A stretch of 64,000 nt of DNA, taken from the NCBI RefSeq assembly GCF_002878395.1, contig NW_025856222.1, forward strand, positions 5,176 through 69,175, read 5' to 3'. Source of the stretch: Capsicum annuum. Taxonomy: Eukaryota > Streptophyta > Magnoliopsida > Solanales > Solanaceae. A program made the position numbers and the translations under genes. This document shows positions 60,751 to 64,000 of this stretch, piece by piece. The notes beneath the pieces are model-generated. The model ran no database searches, was not told the DNA's origin, and saw nothing but the letters and a program-made list of their open reading frames with translations. Numbering within the stretch: position 1 is the stretch's first letter; the number at the start of each line of letters is the position of its first letter.

Positions 60751-62405
60751 TGAACCTATGGTGCCCTAAAATAAAAGAACACCATAGCGCGAATGCGTCA
60801 GTACTAAGATGTACTGAGTATGAAAGCAGGGAAGGCTAAATGCAAGGGCTTATGCATGAACATTTAATCAACAGAATAATCATGAGAATAACGAATGAGT
60901 ACATATATATGAATGCACAGTTCACAACCACTATAACAATTATAACGACTCAAGATACCACAGCTTGGATACCACTTTATTGTCCTTGGAGCTCACTACT
61001 GTACTTGGGTACTGCATTACTGAATCATAGGATATCAACGCTGATGAATCGAATACACTCACAACCCTGAATCCTAAAGATTTATACTAACACAGAAACC
61101 GTGGGAAGTAGTTACATAACTCACCATGACTCCTCATAAGCAACTGAATATGTGGGGGTGCACGCAATAATTTGAATAATATCTTTGATTTCGTAAAACA
61201 TGAGTACGGAAAATGAAGACTCACATGGCTTGAATTTCATTATCCATAATTCTCATAATATTATAGAGAGGAAAACATAAGTAAAATCCCATAAATCATC
61301 ATAACACATCATCAATATTCATCATAAATTCTCATGACTCATCATAGACAACCAAACTCATCAACTAAAGACTCAGAGCGACTCGATAGTTTCAAGAAAC
61401 ATAGTCTTATGGATAGGGAAGTTTCCTATAACCGACAACCCCATGTGATCCGCGTGGAATACCAACGTTTGCCCTTCTAGGGAGAGCACTCCCATTGGCA
61501 GGAGTGTTGTACTCTTGCCAGGGAGTACAACCTTAAAGCTTTCATAATCACAATTCGGCTCTCTAGCCAACAATATCACCATCAACAACCCTACGGTGGC
61601 ACATAGGTTTGGGGAAATACCAAATTTCCCTCTCGGTGCTAAGTAATACTCCTTGACTAGCTCAGAACGCATTAGGAAATCCACCACAACGTCATAAGGG
61701 TCTATCATAAAGACCAAATCAAATCTCTTTCTCATTTATCAAATCATATCAATTTGTGGATTCCTAAATCAACACATTTTAGCTCAAAACATTTTAATTT
61801 TCCTCAACATCAACATGGTATCAATAACACAGCATTTCATCTCCGCGAGCTTAAAATCAATATAAATCATCCCAACTCTGTGGATGCAAATCGATATTCT
61901 CAAATGATCATTCTTTCATTTCAATATTCAAATCATGACAATAGCTTTTGGAAAGCATTTAAGATCTTCAAGTTATAGTAAGATTTTGTATGTCATAATG
62001 TAACTCAAATCATGGCTCTTATATCAAGAATCCTCAAAAAAATAATTTCATAGTAGTGGTATGCAATTTATGGCATAAAATCTTAATTCAAGAAAACAAG
62101 ATAATAAGGTTATTATGTATACCAATATTGGACGATTCAAAGTTCCATAAATCATATCTTGAAAACACTTGAAATATCAACTAATGGTAGAAATATGAAA
62201 TTCACCATATCAAATCATAACTTGGGAATAATAAAGTAATCATGTACATCAATGCTTAAACAATTTATATTTTTCATAACCTCATAATTCGTCATTAAAA
62301 CATCTTGGGTATTTACCCACTTTATAAAATCATGAAATTCCAATGATAAAATCAATTCTTTGGGAACAAGAATGAAAAGATATTCTTGTTCGAAACCCCA
62401 CATAC

Positions 62406-63650
62406 TAAGTTCTTACGGAATTCATGTTAAGTTCTCAAATCATCAAAAATTCATCGACCGTAGCACGACTAAGATTATCGCAGAACTAACTCAGCTTTCG
62501 ACCAGCAGACTATTTCAGAAATACGTACCCCTAGCAATCAATAACATAAGTAATACGTAGTATACAACAACGCATACTCACATGCCCACAGGCCATCATG
62601 CACCATGCATTCATTAACACCTCACACTAATCATTTGAAGATCATATTTATATACAAGTATTGGGATCTCATGCAGTTACATCGTAGATCATTCAACAAG
62701 GATGCATATGGTTAAGGAAGAATACAACATAACATAGTTCATCCAATCGACATACACACAAATAACATACATTCAACACTTCATGGATCACTTCTCAAGG
62801 TTCTTTCCTTTAAGATCTTGATATATGCAATTCGACCCATAATTAGACATTTCACACTTAGCGTGGCCTAATGGCCTTACCATTTCCCTCAAGCATCATA
62901 GTAAACACGTAGCATGCAAGTAAGGTATGAACTCATCACTTCGATTACAAGGGGTTATACGATCCATTCTTCTTCAACTAGGCATTTCTACAATTACCTT
63001 GCATGCACCATTTAGGCATAGGTCAGTATGAATAATTACATGTTATACAACACCATCATTTATCTTAATTCCACCGACTAAATCCCTCGTCCGCACTTAC
63101 AAACATATCATAAGCCTTCCACACAACATCTCCAATTTTAGACAATAACATAGAGTTTATGTTGAACATATACATAGAAAGTAGTTTAGTCATTTAGAAC
63201 TTATTATATCCTAAGAATGTAAATTTATAGCCTCTTAGACAATTCCACAAACACCTTACGTGCACTTTTAGGCATTGGTGAATTTGTCAAATTCTCATGT
63301 TTTCCGCCACCCCATATATCTCATCCAACAAACATAATCATCACATGCATGTATCAACCAACATACACCATCACCACACATATATATATATCAACCAACA
63401 TGTGTAATCATCATATAAATATATTAAGTAACATACATAATCCTCATATATATCTCAACCATCAAATATTAATCAACATATATATATATATACACATCAT
63501 CAAAGTCTAGAATATATATATATATATATATATACATAACTTAAACTTTCAAAAAAGGATTCGTGGACTCTATGGACGAAAGGAGTCTATAGTTAAACAC
63601 TTGCATACCTTAGATTTCATGGACAGAATAGATTGACGGAAGGAATTCTT
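62406..63650. other. Unmatched AT-rich segment within LTR I
   Basis: This lies between two stretches of A-LTR homology but has no counterpart in the A LTRs. It contains many short phrases such as 'catcat' and 'caacata', and microsatellites at 63478-63491 and 63512-63534. No coding potential is recognised. It could be a subfamily-specific part of the LTR or an old insertion; no terminal repeats or flanking duplication were found. Confidence 0.55.
63512..63534. repeat. (AT)n microsatellite
   Basis: An AT dinucleotide run of about 23 bp inside LTR I. A shorter run lies at 63478-63491 and another at 63704-63718. Confidence 0.95.
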
Positions 63651-64000
63651 GAATCAAAGCCTCCAATTAATTTCCCCCAATTCAAAACCCTAATCCTAAC
63701 TTGATATATATATATATACATATAAGAGAAATGAGAGGAAAATAATACAAGCTCTCAACTGAATGGGGTATTGATAGAGGTTTAAAAGAGTGGTAAAAGA
63801 CCAAAATGCCCCTAAGAAACAAATAAAACCCGAATCTGTCCTTCAGTGATCTATCCGATAAGCTGAAGTAAATTGGCCATAACTTTTTACTCCGATATCC
63901 AAATTGGATGAAACCAATTTTATTGTAAAGAAGACTCTCAGGGATTTCCGCTAATATATATCAGATCACATAGTTCATTATGTACAAAGAGTTATAATCG

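Larger units (their letters stand above)
60045..64000 (-). mobile_element. Element I: A-type LTR on the minus strand, continues off the right edge
   Basis: The plus strand starts TGTAATGCCCCG inside the G2 integrase. On the minus strand its 3' end reads CACCGTGTGGC to GGGGCATTACA, like element A. The stretch 61380-61700 matches (inverted) the A LTR near 27700-27990, and 62360-62405 matches the 'gtatgtgggg' region near 26478. The final 300 bp (63700-64000) match the A LTR 25900-26250 and the left window edge. The middle part (62406-63650) has no counterpart in A and is rich in AT microsatellites. Whether a full element or a solo LTR is involved cannot be decided; the expected flanking duplication GTCAT (60040-60044) has no visible partner. 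Confidence 0.83.

Overview
This window looks like repeat-rich plant nuclear DNA, probably from a Solanaceae (nightshade family) chromosome. It is AT-rich, has no recognisable host gene, and consists almost entirely of old, mutually nested LTR retrotransposons. The Solanaceae assignment is an inference from the style of the gag, pol and LTR sequences; only 'flowering-plant heterochromatin' is well supported. Identities and boundaries were worked out by eye. Elements are labelled A to J here.

Left block (1-24432). Element B is a chromovirus-type Ty3/gypsy element on the + strand. Its 5' LTR is split into three visible pieces (618-988, 5070-6267, 16852-18291) by three insertions: an A-type LTR on the minus strand (1-617, continuing off the left edge), element C (989-5069, + strand), and element E (6268-16851, minus strand). 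The wrecked B coding region is 18505-20911 and its intact 3' LTR is 21278-24432. E is structurally complete: two LTRs of about 2.8 kb, a perfect initiator-Met primer binding site, a polypurine tract, and a gag-pol with chromodomain that is broken by stops and frameshifts.

Middle block (24433-39182). A diverged relative of the B LTR (24433-25577 plus 35214-35713) is split by element A (25578-35213). A has two LTRs of 3.1-3.3 kb around a 3.25 kb internal region without gag or pol, which is the architecture of a LARD (large non-autonomous LTR element). Next comes J, a truncated Tat/Athila-type element on the minus strand (gag remnant, primer binding site and one LTR).

Right block (39183-64000). 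Two tandem chromovirus remnants, G1 and G2 (+ strand), serve as targets for further insertions: J and the solo LTR F in G1 gag, element D in the G1 3' LTR, the solo LTR H in the G2 protease, and the minus-strand LTR I in the G2 integrase. D, F and H have perfect 5-bp target-site duplications. A 100-N gap inside I is flanked by an exact 230-bp duplication and is most simply an unmerged assembly overlap.

No functional protein-coding gene, tRNA, rRNA or CRISPR array was found. The best leads for something undescribed are the C/D family, which is a pol-less LTR family with its own unrecognised ORFs, the LARD-like element A, and the short-motif clusters and shared modules inside otherwise different LTRs.
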